Positions 21,801 to 31,762 of a DNA stretch of 64,000 bases are shown here, one piece after another; position 1 is the first letter of the stretch; each line of letters begins with the position of its first letter. This stretch comes from Sclerotiophoma versabilis (lineage: Eukaryota > Ascomycota > Dothideomycetes > Pleosporales > Didymellaceae). The position numbers and the translations under genes are program-made. The notes under the pieces are model-generated. The model had not been told where the DNA came from. It did not search any database and saw nothing but the letters and a program-made list of their open reading frames with translations. The DNA is taken from the NCBI GenBank assembly GCA_012274445.1, contig JAAROD010000029.1, positions 1,612,001 to 1,676,000 on the forward strand, written 5' to 3'.

Positions 21801-22318
21801 AAGACACCATCTCCGAGCTCCAAAACCAGAATGCAAACCTCGCCACCGAGCACGAGACCGTTCTTGCCGACAAGGACCTCCAGATCGAAGAGCTACACCT
21901 CCTCGCCGACGATCGCGCAGAGAAGCTCGTCCAAGTCGAAGCCGCCCGTCTGGACGTCGTCAAAGAGTTCGCCAAATACGAGCAAGATACCCGCGAGACT
22001 ATCGACCGCATGACTCTGCAACAGCGTGTCCTGCAGGAGCAGAACGAAGCGCTCGCTGAGGACCTGAAGAAGCGCGGCGCTGATGCCGTCGCTGCTGTTC
22101 GCGCAATGAAGATTCAAGGCCTTGAGGTCAAGACCAAGGGCGTCGATCTGCATCGCGTTGCCGCAGGCAAGGTGGGCAAGATCACTGAGAAGATCAAGGT
22201 TGGCAAGAAGACCAAGGGCGGTCGGAAGGTCGCGAAGAGACAGTGGGATAGTGGCTTTGGAATTGATGAGAACATCGAGGACGAGATCGATGGTGCGGAG
22301 CTGGGTGAGGCTGCTTAG
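18890..22318 (+). CDS. Large AT-hook coiled-coil protein of unknown function
   Basis: A single uninterrupted 1142-codon frame from ATG at 18890. Near the N-terminus (about residues 20-28) lies RRRRGRPSK, an AT-hook-like basic motif with the GRP core that binds the minor groove of AT-rich DNA, followed by SP/TP sites, a basic KRTKR nuclear-localisation-like patch and an acidic run (residues 67-77). From about residue 210 to 1090 the sequence is nearly all heptad-like coiled coil rich in Glu, Gln, Leu and Asp, broken by an acidic segment near 300-370. The C-terminus (about 1090-1120) is Lys-rich, then ends acidic. The layout suits a nuclear structural or chromosome/spindle-associated protein; homology-based names such as myosin-like would rest on coiled-coil composition only. 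I do not recognise a specific family. Confidence 0.8.
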   Translation: MARLSGLPSEHHHEGPGDAPRRRRGRPSKSTQSTQEETTTVTTGKRAASPLASQSQSKRTKRVQTIVEEEEEEEDDDDGSLQLEAEFRQSVTRTQYAPIEAVPTQVQSSPIVRRTRRFSEPVVTAQDEEDDDILAGPSTQPVPGLTPHLDRIGAARGKFATRRRERMSMPAQLHVERVDDADPNGHRFQYAPLTAVLDGRTRRRLRRSHLSQEVNEIEDDRKRGKKQLLELRRELKKRDDRIQDLEFRLEASRLGNIQMSDADHDDLSQQLEDARRELDELRNSAQYIGDSSDRDLSRELDGSAEPFDHDDEDDDFMLVEPSELHVSQDLEMEYTPNGPYASRVLELSQEVTLEQLPSISQLRVDTLEDDDDVDAPKTISDQAIERYEREIQRLMQEMAESVGALRVISIEIQNLGFLERGAGADEVLIALRCGLADLRAAVEKFFPNETRGITNEQLLRKIPKLFSGVFYELKEKTDIVEGARQTELLLRRQYEGVLDLLGEAEERKIELDKKVYTLDKGNEEKQRTIVDLEERVQTLTDLTEDQEAELRQKDLQNDTLVEQVEEKDTDLERLREALETYRTDLDHLTKTTAEVEAEYQERIARMEGEHADIVADLQAQLGVEHEGREAAEDEAAQKTDFIEELQGRVDQMEADFGSIDATLADLREKLASETAARATAETERDEQVEQVYKHTNTIENLTETINDLTEQLEAARANIVAERDQRETTEGALDEANEKIEELNDKVHQLGIQTNELRSKLFQVQQEKEQEIADITAANQEREDELTEQLATEQELREGAEQAIVDLEKQLAALRETLAASEADLSKMTEARDQLEQDREIQVNNLNNELTESEAKRAALESSTSSEITSLQAQITDLTNENARKHAEIQRLAERLIEAEQAYEEERATLNTSIEILERDLAEAQADNEAYRRENESLSDRVGREAIELLSITNSHADEAGALKNVIATQQDTISELQNQNANLATEHETVLADKDLQIEELHLLADDRAEKLVQVEAARLDVVKEFAKYEQDTRETIDRMTLQQRVLQEQNEALAEDLKKRGADAVAAVRAMKIQGLEVKTKGVDLHRVAAGKVGKITEKIKVGKKTKGGRKVAKRQWDSGFGIDENIEDEIDGAELGEAA

Positions 22319-23192
22319 ACACGTCGTTGTCTGAGGTGGCTGTTGTTGATGTACGACTTGGCTGTACATGTCCGTTTCTGGCGCTGTTGCTGACAGCGTT
22401 TCTTTCGATCAATTTGTCTTGCCTGTGTCCGCACGGGTTGTTGGATATGACATCTTTACACGACTTGATGGCTTTTCTTCGGCTGAGAGTTGTTCGCTAC
22501 AATGTAGCTACACATAGGGTAGGATTTCCTTGCATAGCGCGGCGTGTCTGGATACAGTATGTAAAACGGGTATTTGGTAGTTTGTGTAGATAGTCTTATC
22601 GTCATCTCTCATCGCTTCATCCTCTCTTGACCACCCTCCATCCTCATCCCCACACCTTGGTTCCGTGATTGTCGCGCTTGCGCCACAGCTTTATGTTGTG
22701 CAGATAGTCACCATCCCACCGCAACCACACCTCGCCTTCTCTCTTCACACGAGATCTCAGCACCATTCGCTGATCCCAATCCAAACATCCCCGTCCATGG
22801 ACAATCATCAATACCCTAGGATTCTGGAAACACAGCGTGCGCAAGCTCCACCTAGGATGTCCATCCTACGAGCATACGACACACTAACCCGAGACATATT
22901 GAAACACGTTACGCACGCCTCTCCCTTCCGACAGCTGCCACATAACACGACGCGCGTCTACCCGCAGCCGCCCCGTTTATGCAAATCATGTTATACCGAC
23001 AGCACACGGCGGCCATGTTATTCAACGCCCACGACCTGCACCACGCAGCCCATCAGCTCGCCACTTGGCAGACAAACACACATACACAGACAGACACATC
23101 TCCAGCCTGTGAGATAGACACCACAACTGCACTAGTCTTTCCCTCCTCTACCCCCACCGCAGTCCGAGAACTATCCCCCACGATTTGGCGCA
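22319..23192. other. Intergenic region with no recognised gene
   Basis: Contains the 3' flank of the coiled-coil gene and a CT-, CA-rich stretch (22620-23180) typical of fungal promoters and 5' leaders ahead of the small membrane protein. A 150-codon frame here (22665-23117) is low in complexity and rich in His, Pro and Thr, so I regard it as chance. Confidence 0.4.
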
Positions 23193-23612
23193 ATGGGCAA
23201 AGACGGGCACGGGACCGACGTTTACTCGGAAGAAACCATCCTATTTCTCTTCCTGACCTTTGGGATTCTCATCGTCTTGATCTTGATACTGATTCTCCTT
23301 GGATGCCAAACCTACCTGTCGTTGCGCATCGCAGGCGTGCTCGTCGAAGGCTCCGATGGCGATGTTAATGAGAAGGATTTCCGGCAATGGGACAGGGAGA
23401 GAAAGGAGAGGAAGAAGGCACTACGCGCGCTGGAGAAGAAGAGGAGTGTACGGAAGAGTTGGGGATATGGGAGTGGGAGAGGAGTGCGGCCGCGTACGGA
23501 CGAGGAGATGGGAATGAGTGGGGCAAGGGGGAGCAGTGTAGTGTTGGATAACATATCGTTGAAAAAAGGACAGGGGAAGAAATCGTTTTGGAGTATTAAG
23601 AGGTGGATATGA
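23193..23612 (+). CDS. Small single-pass membrane protein, unknown
   Basis: A 139-codon frame with ATG at 23193. A strongly hydrophobic helix of about 25 residues (approximately 16-42, rich in Leu and Ile) follows a short polar N-terminus. The rest is charged and basic: RERKERKKALRALEKKR around 68-85, then Gly- and Ser-rich sequence ending in SIKRWI. By the positive-inside rule the long basic part should be cytosolic. No known domain is visible. The compact frame, the clear helix and the CA/CT-rich leader upstream support a real gene, but short uncharacterised membrane proteins are hard to validate by eye. Confidence 0.55.
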   Translation: MGKDGHGTDVYSEETILFLFLTFGILIVLILILILLGCQTYLSLRIAGVLVEGSDGDVNEKDFRQWDRERKERKKALRALEKKRSVRKSWGYGSGRGVRPRTDEEMGMSGARGSSVVLDNISLKKGQGKKSFWSIKRWI

Positions 23613-23656
23613 AGATTTTCTTGCGGTATGGTATAGGGATGTTCACAGGGTTGAGG

Positions 23657-26168
23657 TCACGATACGCAATCCTGCCACCGCCGACGCGATTCTGCCTGCA
23701 GCAACACGCCTTTCAGCTTGAGAAACTCCTTCCGCAGCTCTCTGATCTGGTTCTTGAGTGCTTCATTGTCGTTGCGCAGACGGCCAATCTCTTCCCACTT
23801 CCCGCCTCTCCGCACAGCAGACCTTTTCATGGCCACATACCGGTGCTCAGCTAGGCCTTCCACATCTTGCAGTCCAGCGTCGAAGTTGAAAGTTCCCTGC
23901 ACGCCGCAAGCTGGGCCTTGGAGCAGCGGAGTGGCAGCGTCCGCTCCTCCATCGAGCGCTTTCGAATTGCGCGATTTGGATCGAGAGTACAGGCTGCTCG
24001 AGAAATCATGCGAAGACAAGGCCGCTGCTATTGGAGTAGGAGAGACGTCTTTAAGATTTTTTCTTTTGCTTTCCTTACTCGATTGCTTTGCAATATTACC
24101 TTGGGGCGCAGGTTGGTTTAGCGCTATGGTGGACGCTGACTTCGTATCAAGGCTGCGCGACATTTTGAGTGATATTGAAGCTCCCTCTTCGGTCGAAGTT
24201 CTAACGCGATCAAGACGTTCTACTGCAGCTGCTGCAGACCGAGGTTTCCCTTCTTTCGCTGGGATTAACCTCCCCATTGAGCTCGCAGCTCGTCGATCCA
24301 TCGTCTTATTCGAACGGATCTCGAATGAAGCAGAGCTCTCGCGACTTGAGCTGTGCAGTGGCTTGTTTCTCTTTGTGCTCGTGATCAAAGGCTCCGGCCC
24401 ATGCATGCTCTCAACAGCTTTACCTTTACCTTTGCCTTTGCAAGTGGAAGGATGACGAGTTGCAGGAGGTGTGAAGAATTCTTCCTCTGTTGAGCCAAAT
24501 TCATAATCGGATCGATACAATGCCTCTGAGGCGTAAAATGGTCCCGTGTGGTTCGATGCGACTATTGGATTTATCTGCATTTTAAGCCTTTTACGTACAT
24601 CTCGAACCGGGGTTTCATCTTTGGCCGAGCCCAATATTGGAACTTTGCTGACAAACGACTGTGTGTTGGGGAGCAGGGCGCTATACGACGTCGTCTCGAT
24701 CTGTGAGTGAGCGAATAAGTTCGGTCTGCGCCACTGCCTCTTTCCAGGTGGGTGGGAAGGTGTAGATCGTAAGTTATCTGGAAGCCGACAGGGTGGGCGG
24801 TCTGGCATCCACTCTTGAATGTTGTTGGAGGAACAGACCACTGTTCGCTCGACGGAGACAGGACTGCGCGCATGTACTTGGTGTTCAGAAAGGAATTCTT
24901 GTTGCGGCTGTGCATCTTCGATATCTCCCACCTTTTGCATCAGCGACTCAATATCACAATTAGGCTCTGAAAGTATTGGAGGCTTTCGAACAGGAAGACT
25001 TAGGGGCGCCGACATGTCACCTACCCACTCCACCGAAATAATCGCCATGTCTAGGACGATCTCGTGAAGGAGGAGACCCAAAACGTTGAACACCATGACC
25101 TTGCCAGCTTGAGTGGCCACCGCAATCAGTGTTTCGATGCCTTCGTATGTACGCTTCTGGACGTCTGTCGCATCACCTCGAAATAGCACGGCGCCATCTC
25201 GCCGGCCTCTTGACTTAATAGACTCACTTGTACTAACAGATAGTGAAGTTGCTGGTCCGAAGACATGCTAGGTCCTGAGCTTCTGCATGCCGCCTTTGAA
25301 GCTGACCAGTCTGCATCGTCCATCGTGCCCGATGCTCACGACTCTTGAGCTATATCCCGGTATGAAGGCGGCTGCTGCGATGCCGCCCATCGATCCTTTG
25401 TGCAGCTTAGTCATGGCTCCTAAACTGGATGGCTGAAGTTGGAGGTCCACAGGCTGGCCAATGTGTGCTGCATGTTGGCTTGGAGGGTGAGAAGGCAATG
25501 ACACTTTGTACATCGCCAAAGTACCATCCTTAAAGCCGAGTATAAATTGTATACACGATGATTGCAGCGTTCTGTCCACGATCTGGAAAGCTGCGCAAGT
25601 GACGGCTGAAGACGTTTCCGTGGGCTTCAGTTTCACTGCGGCCAAGCCAGCCCACCTCCGATCCTGTAGCAACGTAGTAGGGGGTGAAGGCGACGCTGAC
25701 AGCAAGACCATGCCATCGTTCGAAATTGCTATGACATTCGGTGGTGAAGGATGTGTGTGAAACGAGGGCAGCAGATCGCCGGTCGGTAGCGAACAAGCCT
25801 GCATTGAATTGTTGAGCGTTGTCGTGAAGAACAAGGTCCGCGAATCAGGCGAGAACAAAAGAAGACGTGGCGCATTCTGTATTTCTGTCAGTATGCATGG
25901 ATACAGATGAAGTTCATACGCATACATCTTCACTCTGCAACTTGCGCTTCGTCTCCCGCTTTTGCGCTGTATCGTGCAGGATAATAACCTGACTGTCTGT
26001 AACAGCAACAAGGCTGCTGTTGTCTGTTGCTGCATAAGCATTGACAATTCCATTGGTACTCTCGCACTCGAACAGAATCCTGTCGCCTCCCTGGGAGTAT
26101 AGGTGCATTGTGTTGGGCGTCGTAATGAGCAGGTTGCGCTTGAATGGTAGACTGTGCCCTACCGGCAT
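23657..26168 (-). CDS. WD40-like protein gene interrupted by one in-frame TAG
   Basis: Exon 1 (26168-25926, ATG at 26168) and exon 2 (25876-23657) are joined by a 49-base intron (GTATGC to ACAG). The merged frame would be 820 codons, crossed by a single TAG at 25270-25268. Before it the sequence has beta-propeller-like repeats (LLLFSPDSRTLFF, VIAISNDGMVLLSAS, VVSIGHDGRCRLVSF); directly after it, in the same frame, more propeller sequence follows (GPATSLSV, DGAVLF, LIAVATQAGKVMVFNVLG). A long disordered region and a C-terminal coiled coil (RLRNDNEALKNQIRELRKEF) complete the protein. A 39-base intron ending exactly at the TAG is possible but shorter than any other here. The stop may replace a Trp codon. 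N-terminal propeller plus C-terminal coil recalls scaffold proteins, but I cannot name it. Confidence 0.65.
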
Positions 26169-26397
26169 GACTGCGGTCAGTAACAATGAGGTGGGTGCGT
26201 AGATAAAGTGAAGGCATGGAGATCGCTGATGTTCTGCGAGATGGTGTTGAAGCTTGCTGCAAAAGACAGGCACGCGAGAATGGCAACAGTTCGGCGTAAG
26301 GGGGAAGGAGCTAATATTGCGCCCTAGAAGGAAGAGCTGTGTACATCTTTCTTACTTTTGCAGTTTCATCTACAGATAGTATCATGTTTTTGTCTTA

Positions 26398-27856
26398 TCA
26401 CTTCAGCTTAGCATACTGCTTCCCCCACTTCTCAGCAATCTCCTCCTCGCTGAACTTCCTGGTCTTCCTTTTCAACATCTCCACTCTCTCCTCCATTGTC
26501 AACTTCATCTGGTTCCCCATCGGCACCAGACAGCGCGCGAGATGCTCGTAATTCTTGCTCAGCAGCGTGACGGTCAACATGAAGTAGTCGATGTTGTAGA
26601 ACACGAGTGCGTGCTCGTTAGAGTACTGCTGCTTTTGCGAAAGAAAGGCGACAGGGTGGTCGCGCCAATGCCGCAGTGGGTTCAAATGGTGCGAGGTGTG
26701 GTAACCGTCATTGTAGCAGTAGCGGTTGCTCTGTCAACCGCATTAGCGCACGGTGAATTGTAGCTGTAGCATTAAAAAAAAAGACTTACAGGCGCGTCAA
26801 TTAGCGTGATGCTAGATCGGAAATCAGAGTCGGGCTCGACTTCGTCCACAAACGCGTGCTGACCCCAGTTGCCGGTCATGAGTGCAATGCGCATCAGCGC
26901 GAGCGGGATCAGGAATACGAATATAGTGGCCTTCGAGTTGACAAACCTATACATGGTGTACAGGAAAATGTAGTTCGCGATTTCGCAACCGCCAGCCTTC
27001 AGCGCAAGATTGGTCTTGTTGTTCCGCATGAAGTAGCGCGGCAGATCGAACCAGACAAGGAGGTAGAATCGTCCAACGTAGTGGAGGAAGTGTAGCACGC
27101 TGTCGCGCTGGTAGCGGACAGTTGATGATAGATCATTGGGTCCGTTGCCTTCGATATGGTGGTGCTTGACGTGATGGAAGAAGTACGAGTTCCAGGTGTG
27201 GCCCATCAATGGATCGAAGATGTACGGGAAGACAGTGTCAACAAGAGCGTATTTCTTGTTCAACACGCCTCTCATGTGGATGTGCTGGTGCATGAGCAGA
27301 GTGTACGGCCCCATGTAGTAGAGCTGCACCGCTGAGTGCAGTACGCCATGCCACCAATGGAAGTTGTAGAACAGGTACAGTGCTGATGGAATGCTGGTGC
27401 ATAAGTAGGTGAGGAGGTGCGTGATCATAATCACATCAGTTTCAGTTCTGACGACACTTTTCGCCCAGCGAACATATGGATCGATAATCCATTTGCGTAA
27501 CAATGGGTTCTTGATGTCCACAAGATCCCAGGTGCTGAAAACCGTGGTCTCGAACACGTCTGACTTAGGGTTGCTAAGGCTCTTCAGGTAGGCGATGGTT
27601 TGCTGCTCGCTTTCTAGCGTATCTGCTAAATGTCAGTGCACTTCGGCTATGTATGGTTTCCTCAACTCTTACCTTCTGGGGAAGGTGAGACAAATTCTGT
27701 GCGCTTGGTGACAGAATCATCAGACTCTTCAGCAGCATCCACAGGCAAACTCTTGGGCTTGGAATCGAATTGCTCGTAGTCTTTCTGCAAATGACCCAAG
27801 ACTAGCTTATCCGAGCCTGTAAGGTCGGCAGCTGGTGGAAAGTGTAGTTTGCCCAT
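26398..27856 (-). CDS. Membrane fatty-acid-desaturase-type enzyme
   Basis: Three exons, 27856-27673, 27622-26790 and 26730-26398, with introns of 50 and 59 bases, give 449 residues. All three histidine clusters expected for the di-iron centre are present: LLMHQHIH, FFHHVKHHH and, across the second intron, DGYHTSHHL. Hydrophobic helices (LLTYLCTSIPSALYLFY, YHVGRFYLLVWF-like region, IFVFLIPLALMRIALM) place it in a membrane, probably the ER. The N-terminal 70 residues are polar. The family inserts double bonds or hydroxyls in acyl chains or sterol-like substrates; the third box is HTSHH rather than the HxxHH with Gln of front-end enzymes, and there is no fused cytochrome b5 domain. The exact substrate is unclear. 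The second intron contains a run of nine to ten T on the coding strand. Confidence 0.85.
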
Positions 27857-28288
27857 GATTCGATCTGATCTGATAAGATATGATGGTACCGGATCGCAGG
27901 CGTTGGAGTAAAATTCGATAATTGACAAGCGCTCGACCACACACAACTCAATGGCTGGTCGACGAGACGGTAAACGATCAGTCAATGAGGGATCCTGCTT
28001 CGGAGAAGTTGCACGTCAGGAATGGTAATAGATTGCAGGCCGTGGTGTGGAAGACACCTCTGCTCGAAACATCGGTGTGGAGGGCTCAGGGAGGTGGCGA
28101 GGCAGGGTCCATGCACGCCCACACTACACGGAAGCTGTCTAGCGTGGAATTGAACGATCCACAGCAACTACGAAAACAGCTAGACATTTGGCCATCAAGT
28201 GTGCATTTTTTGTTGTTTACTTATGAACTGTTGAATCGCTGATATCATTATCCCATAGTTCGTATATGTCTGGAGCAGTCGTGTATGA

Positions 28289-28705
28289 TTATTGCTGCTT
28301 CCTTCCTTCCAGTCGCTTGCAATCACTATGCACAACCAGTCCCACACCGCACTTCCACAACAGCACGCAAGACAAAAAGAACATGCTGAATCCTAATATA
28401 AACAAGGCTGTCGCAAAGAAATAGATGCACGTTTTCGTTTCTGGAGGCAGAACAAGACGCCCATCGAAGGACATCATCGTTGGTTCCTTGTCAGGAATTA
28501 GCATGAGTAATTGTACGCGACGAATGAACACATACCTGAGAATCAAGATATCAATTGTTACAGAAGATTCAGAATAGGCGTGGCTTGTTGGTGTAGATAT
28601 TTCGCAGTGAGAAGGTGTTGTCGAGAGGGGTAGCGAAAGAAGCTGCAATCCAATCACGAGTAAACACGAGACCAGCGTGAGCATGAGGACTGCACCGCCA
28701 AACAC
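28289..28705 (-). CDS. Possible small membrane protein, exon structure unresolved
   Basis: A 139-codon open frame whose first codon is GTG, so its true start lies elsewhere or at the internal ATG near 28681. It has an N-terminal hydrophobic helix (VLMLTLVSCLLVIGLQLL) and a second one near the C-terminus (IYFFATALFILGFSMFFLSCVLLW), separated by a polar Ser/Thr-rich loop. Upstream on the same strand (about 28990-28830) another open stretch reads like coding sequence (ALILMVSDAVEELCGP, AVAETLYELLVNS) and ends in a good GTGAGT donor. I could not join it in frame to this exon, so a multi-exon gene of about 700 bases is plausible but not established. No known family recognised. Confidence 0.35.
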   Translation of the reverse strand: MFGGAVLMLTLVSCLLVIGLQLLSLPLSTTPSHCEISTPTSHAYSESSVTIDILILRYVFIRRVQLLMLIPDKEPTMMSFDGRLVLPPETKTCIYFFATALFILGFSMFFLSCVLLWKCGVGLVVHSDCKRLEGRKQQ

Positions 28706-29300
28706 ATCAGAGGATCTTGGTCGTTGGTTGACTCCTTACATCATATGGGTTCTTTCACTCATGTTAAAGCGATACTGCAAGACCACTGGCAAGATACATA
28801 GCGAACTCACGCGCTGTTCACTAATAGCTCGTACAAGGTCTCAGCGACGGCATCATGTTTTCTGCTCACTGTAGGACCACAAAGCTCCTCCACAGCATCA
28901 GATACCATCAAGATAAGCGCATCCAGCTTCGCTGCGGTTGCCTTTGTCCCGTCGCGGTCTCTCTTCCGTTAAACCAACAGAGCTGGCAGTACACTAACAC
29001 TTGGAAGACTTGAGTCCAGACACGCATAATCACAGTGGAGGGAGGAGATACCTTGTGATGCTTCTTAGCTTTGTGAGTGTAGGTGCATATAGCTAGCCGA
29101 ATAATTAAGCCTTAAGTCATGATTTATCTGTCGTGAACTCGATTGAAGTGTCTCAGCGTCTCTCGCGTGTGATTGTGTTGCCGACTCCGAAACGGATTGG
29201 TGAGTCAGGAACAAGATTATTCTCTACAGTTGAAAGAGGGACGGTTCTACAATTTCCCGTCTTCTCTTTGATACGAACTGGGATAGATTGTGCTCGGAGC

Positions 29301-30137
29301 TCAGGTCAAGAATCGGTCGCCATCGTCTTCAAACCCCCCTTCCGCATCAACAGACTCTTGCTGTGCCTTTAGCATAGCCAGCGCAGCCTCATACTCCTTG
29401 TCATTCTCATACGATAGTATCAGATCTCTCTTCCAGCGAAGTAGCATCCAACACATGAATAAGATAACGAAGGCTTGAGTCAGCACCAGTCTGACCTTGC
29501 CCTTCCCTGTCTTCAAATTTGGTCTTGCCAGTACGCCCACGATATCATCCACCAACGCAATATATGCCGCCCGCCAAATCACCCGGTCAGCTACCGCCAC
29601 CCAGTAGCTCAGGAAAGACGGCGCAAAGTGCATCAACACCGCACTTCCTGCAACCCATAGCAAATGCACGCCAAATTCGCTTCGCCGTTGCTTTGTCCCT
29701 GCAGGTCGTTCGCCAATGAGTGAGCCTATGCCGTAACTCATCGAGAAATCTGAGATAAAGAACTGGATGTTGAATGGCGTGCCGAAGAGCCAGCGGTACG
29801 TAAAGAGGATGGCGGCGCGATATATGTTTCTTTTCCGCGAAAAGCGGACAGCAAGTTCGGCATTTGAATCGGGTCGGTCCGAGGGGTATAATAAGGACGC
29901 AAGCCAGTTTGTTGGGATCGCAGACAGAACTATACAGATGATGTTCGCCTGTGTTGTCTCAAAAGGCGATCCAAAGATCATAAATAGGGCAACGGTGACG
30001 AATGGGAGATAGAGGTGCGCGGCGGTGCGCCATGCTGAGTATGAAGGTGGAGAGAGGGATGAGTCAGCGGTGTTCTTCTGTGAGGTGTTGAGAGAGTGCG
30101 AATGCGAAGTAGCGTCAGCTTGTGGGTGATCAGCCAT
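29301..30137 (-). CDS. Multi-pass membrane protein of unknown function
   Basis: The frame opens upstream, but the first ATG with good context is at 30137, giving 278 residues without introns. The N-terminal 35 residues are polar (Ser, His, Asn). Hydrophobic segments follow: LYLPFVTVALFMIFG, IICIVLSAIPTNWLASLL, AILFTYRWLFGT, LLWVAGSAVLMHFAPSFLSYWVAV and LVLTQAFVILFMCWMLLRW, so four to five membrane helices are likely. The C-terminus is acidic and cytosol-like (EGGFEDDGDRFL). I do not recognise the family; the pattern SMSYGIGSLIGERP between helices may be diagnostic. A real gene is likely from its length and helix layout. Confidence 0.65.
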   Translation of the reverse strand: MADHPQADATSHSHSLNTSQKNTADSSLSPPSYSAWRTAAHLYLPFVTVALFMIFGSPFETTQANIICIVLSAIPTNWLASLLYPSDRPDSNAELAVRFSRKRNIYRAAILFTYRWLFGTPFNIQFFISDFSMSYGIGSLIGERPAGTKQRRSEFGVHLLWVAGSAVLMHFAPSFLSYWVAVADRVIWRAAYIALVDDIVGVLARPNLKTGKGKVRLVLTQAFVILFMCWMLLRWKRDLILSYENDKEYEAALAMLKAQQESVDAEGGFEDDGDRFLT

Positions 30138-30618
30138 TGCAACCTGCTCTCGAGTTAATGTGGAGGAGGAATGTTCGTGATCAAGCTTTGCCAACCAAAA
30201 CGCGACATCACGTCATCACGTGTGCATGACAAAGAACTTCGATGGATCGACGCTCAATAGCAGCTCTCATCAGCAATTCTCATCACATCACACTCGTAAT
30301 TTCCACAGTCTTGCTCTGCAGGAGAGAGGAAGTTCGTATTCCAAAGCCAGGGGTGTTGCAGGATCAATGACACCTCACATCAGATGTTCCCTACGTAGCT
30401 AGTAGATTGCATTTACGGAACGATTGTGGAGACTTTTAGGGTAAGCTGTTCAAGCTCGCTTTCTTGGAGCTTTATTTGCCACAGCCTTCATACTACGGGG
30501 CATTGTCATCAGATTCCTTGCTCGGGGATTCTTTACTTAAGATTTCGCTGCGCAAAGGTACAGATACTCTCGAAATACGATCCTTCGTCTTTTCATCATT
30601 GCAATCCCACCAGATAAG

Positions 30619-31221
30619 ATGCGACTCGCAGGCGGTCTTGCTTGTGTGATCGCAATATTAGAGATATCTGAAAGGATCTTCCGGTCCGTCCAAGATATCA
30701 CCGGGGCCACCATGGAGCAGAAGCGCAATCTTGGGAGTATCCAACAGCTCATGGAAACTCTTAAGGTCATCACGAATATGCCTAAAGACCCTGAGGTGGC
30801 CACGACATGCATAGCTACGATTATCGCTATTGACCAGCGCGACAGATCTGCGAACCGCCTCAAATTTTCTTTGACCCAAGTTCTGTCCCACCTGGCCCTC
30901 GCCAAAAAATCTAAACCAGTCCTAGGTGGCTCTCTTCAAGCTGACGACGTCTAGAACCTCATCTTAGACATCCAGCGCGGTAAAACTTCTCTTAAGCTGG
31001 AGTTCGAAGTCATCGCCAACAAGCTGTTTCACACCGTCAGTCTTGGCTCAAGCAACAGTGAGAGCCGACTCTGTGAGCTGAGGAATATACTCGAGAACAG
31101 CATACAACACAACCTGACTTACTTCTACACTACTTTACACAGCGTAGCCAACATGCATGTTACGCAGAATGAACATAGAACACTGTCAACACTTTGCACC
31201 AGTTTCACATTAGTCGGGTAG
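30619..31221 (+). pseudogene. Relic of a fungal STAND-type N-terminal (Helo-like) domain
   Basis: One frame runs for 201 codons with a single TAG at 30952-30954. The first part (GGLACVIAILEISERIF, SVQDITGAT, then helices with PKDPEVATTCIATIIAI) resembles the helical N-terminal domain found in front of NACHT/ankyrin STAND proteins of fungi, whose usual pattern is a hydrophobic helix ILQLT, a short linker and further amphipathic helices. After the TAG helical sequence continues in frame (LILDIQRGKTSLKLEFEVIANKL, RLCELRNILENSI). No downstream NACHT or repeat domain is seen; sequence to 31540 is a mixture of short frames. The family match is from memory and moderate. Such domains occur in heterokaryon-incompatibility or immunity genes, which are often lost. 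Confidence 0.45.
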
Positions 31222-31762
31222 GAAAGAGATTAGATGTCCAACCGCCTCTCAACATTGGATCACGTATCGCTACAATCGAATGTTCTCAATCCTCGACAAC
31301 CCTGTACGAGCTCGGAGGAGCATCAAGGGCGGCAGAAAATCAGCGGCCAGTTTCGATTCATCCCTGTTGGGCTTGGAACAAGCAAAACAACTACGACTTC
31401 TGTTATTACGCTCACAAGCCGCCTTGGTGGCGATGAGAAATCTTGCAGGCTTGTCCGCTGAACTCATAGCCGGTGGCATGCGAGTAGGATGCTCTAACCA
31501 TTCAAGTAGCTATTGGATCTTGATCATTCACAGGTAATGAAAGAGCTTAAGGAGTCATTTCAGCAGAATTGAACGTCAATATGATGCTCATGGATTGATT
31601 GATCGATGTCAATCTGGAAGTTAAACGTGAATATTTATGTTCCTGCTCGTGAGATGAGATGTAAAGATGTCAACTGCTCATTTACAATGAGATGTTTATG
31701 AAACTGAACGGAGCTGCCGTTGATTCGTCCTTCATAAAGAGATGGAGAAGACTAGCGTCTGC

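Noticed and set aside
22665..23117. 150-codon plus-strand frame rich in His, Pro and Thr
   Set aside because: CT/CA-rich leader-like sequence; no domain, and a clear gene starts just downstream.
23718..24455. A 245-codon plus-strand frame
   Set aside because: It lies entirely antisense to the WD40 gene's C-terminal part and has no motifs; it is a mirror of biased codon use.
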